DNA from: Rubritepida sp.
GTDB lineage: Bacteria > Pseudomonadota > Alphaproteobacteria > Acetobacterales > Acetobacteraceae
Assembly (NCBI GenBank): GCA_022843345.1
Contig: JALHNW010000121.1
Location: forward strand, 1 to 6,085
Direction: 5' to 3'
Length of the DNA stretch: 6,085 nt
The notes beneath the pieces are model-generated. The model did no database searches. It was not told where the DNA came from and saw only the letters and a program-made list of their open reading frames with translations. Shown here in pieces: positions 5,999 to 6,085 of this stretch. The stretch's first letter is position 1. Each line of letters opens with the position of its first letter. Position numbers and translations under genes: made by a program.

Positions 5999-6085
5999 CC
6001 TGAGTTCTTCAGGTAGTTGGCGCATTCGGTTGGCGAGACGAGGTCGAGGAGCTGACCTGCCTTGCGCCAAGTCTCCTCGACGGTG
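5970..6085 (-). mobile_element. IS630-family insertion sequence, one end only
   Basis: The element end begins with GAGCGCGCTGTTTTC just after TA (5968-5969), the dinucleotide that IS630/Tc1-type elements target and duplicate. The boundary coincides with the break in the host gene's codon pattern. The transposase gene reads outward to this end, stopping 13 nt inside the element. The rest of the element, including its other terminal repeat and the second TA, lies beyond the window. Confidence 0.8.
5983..6085 (-). CDS. IS630-family transposase, C-terminal 33 residues (partial)
   Basis: Read on the minus strand from the window edge, the last codons give TVEETWRKAGQLLDL, then VSPTECANYLKNSGYASI and the stop (TCA on the plus strand at 5983-5985). 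The ECANY(L/F)xxxGYA(S) ending is a well-known C-terminal signature of IS630-family transposases, which are DDE enzymes. The catalytic residues are outside the window, so its activity cannot be judged. Confidence 0.88.
   Translation of the reverse strand, partial: TVEETWRKAGQLLDLVSPTECANYLKNSGYASI

Overview
This is a very GC-rich chromosomal window (most codons end in G or C) from a bacterium. The protein families, the KamA-type gene and the encoded CCA on the tRNA fit an alphaproteobacterium. The Acetobacteraceae (Roseomonas-like) are my best guess, by general resemblance only. No phage, plasmid or CRISPR signal was seen.

Layout. (1) 1-922: the 3' part of a radical SAM lysine 2,3-aminomutase-like gene, whose reading frame runs into a complete tRNA-Lys(CTT). 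The tRNA's probable promoter lies inside the end of that gene. (2) 923-1629: a short accessory islet holding a DUF1902/HicB-like antitoxin and a HicA toxin. It ends in a second copy of a tRNA 3' half (T arm, acceptor strand and CCA), so the toxin-antitoxin pair is bracketed by tRNA 3' ends 707 bp apart. (3) 1649-2967: a YaiI/YqxD (DUF188) protein, then an FTR1-type iron permease preceded by a Fur-like palindrome over a -10 element. (4) 2970-5471 on the minus strand: a complete methionine ABC importer operon, metN-metI-metQ, converging on the permease gene with 2 bp between stop codons. (5) 5472-5702: a divergent regulatory region with a palindrome, a good plus-strand promoter and an RNA hairpin in the metN leader. 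(6) 5703-6085: two small unrecognised plus-strand genes. The second is cut by an IS630-family element, of which only the end and the last 33 transposase residues are inside the window.

How the genes relate. MetN (ATPase), MetI (membrane channel) and MetQ (periplasmic binding protein) form one D/L-methionine uptake system. MetQ lacks the usual lipobox cysteine. The FTR1 permease stands alone, without the EfeO and EfeB partners, so it may work with a different donor or be encoded apart from them. HicA and HicB-like should form one toxin-antitoxin pair. The other genes show no obvious functional link.

The points most worth attention are the tRNA-bounded toxin-antitoxin islet, the overlap of a protein reading frame with tRNA-Lys, and the disrupted small-gene pair with a probably leaderless promoter. 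I see no clear evidence of a wholly new multi-gene system.
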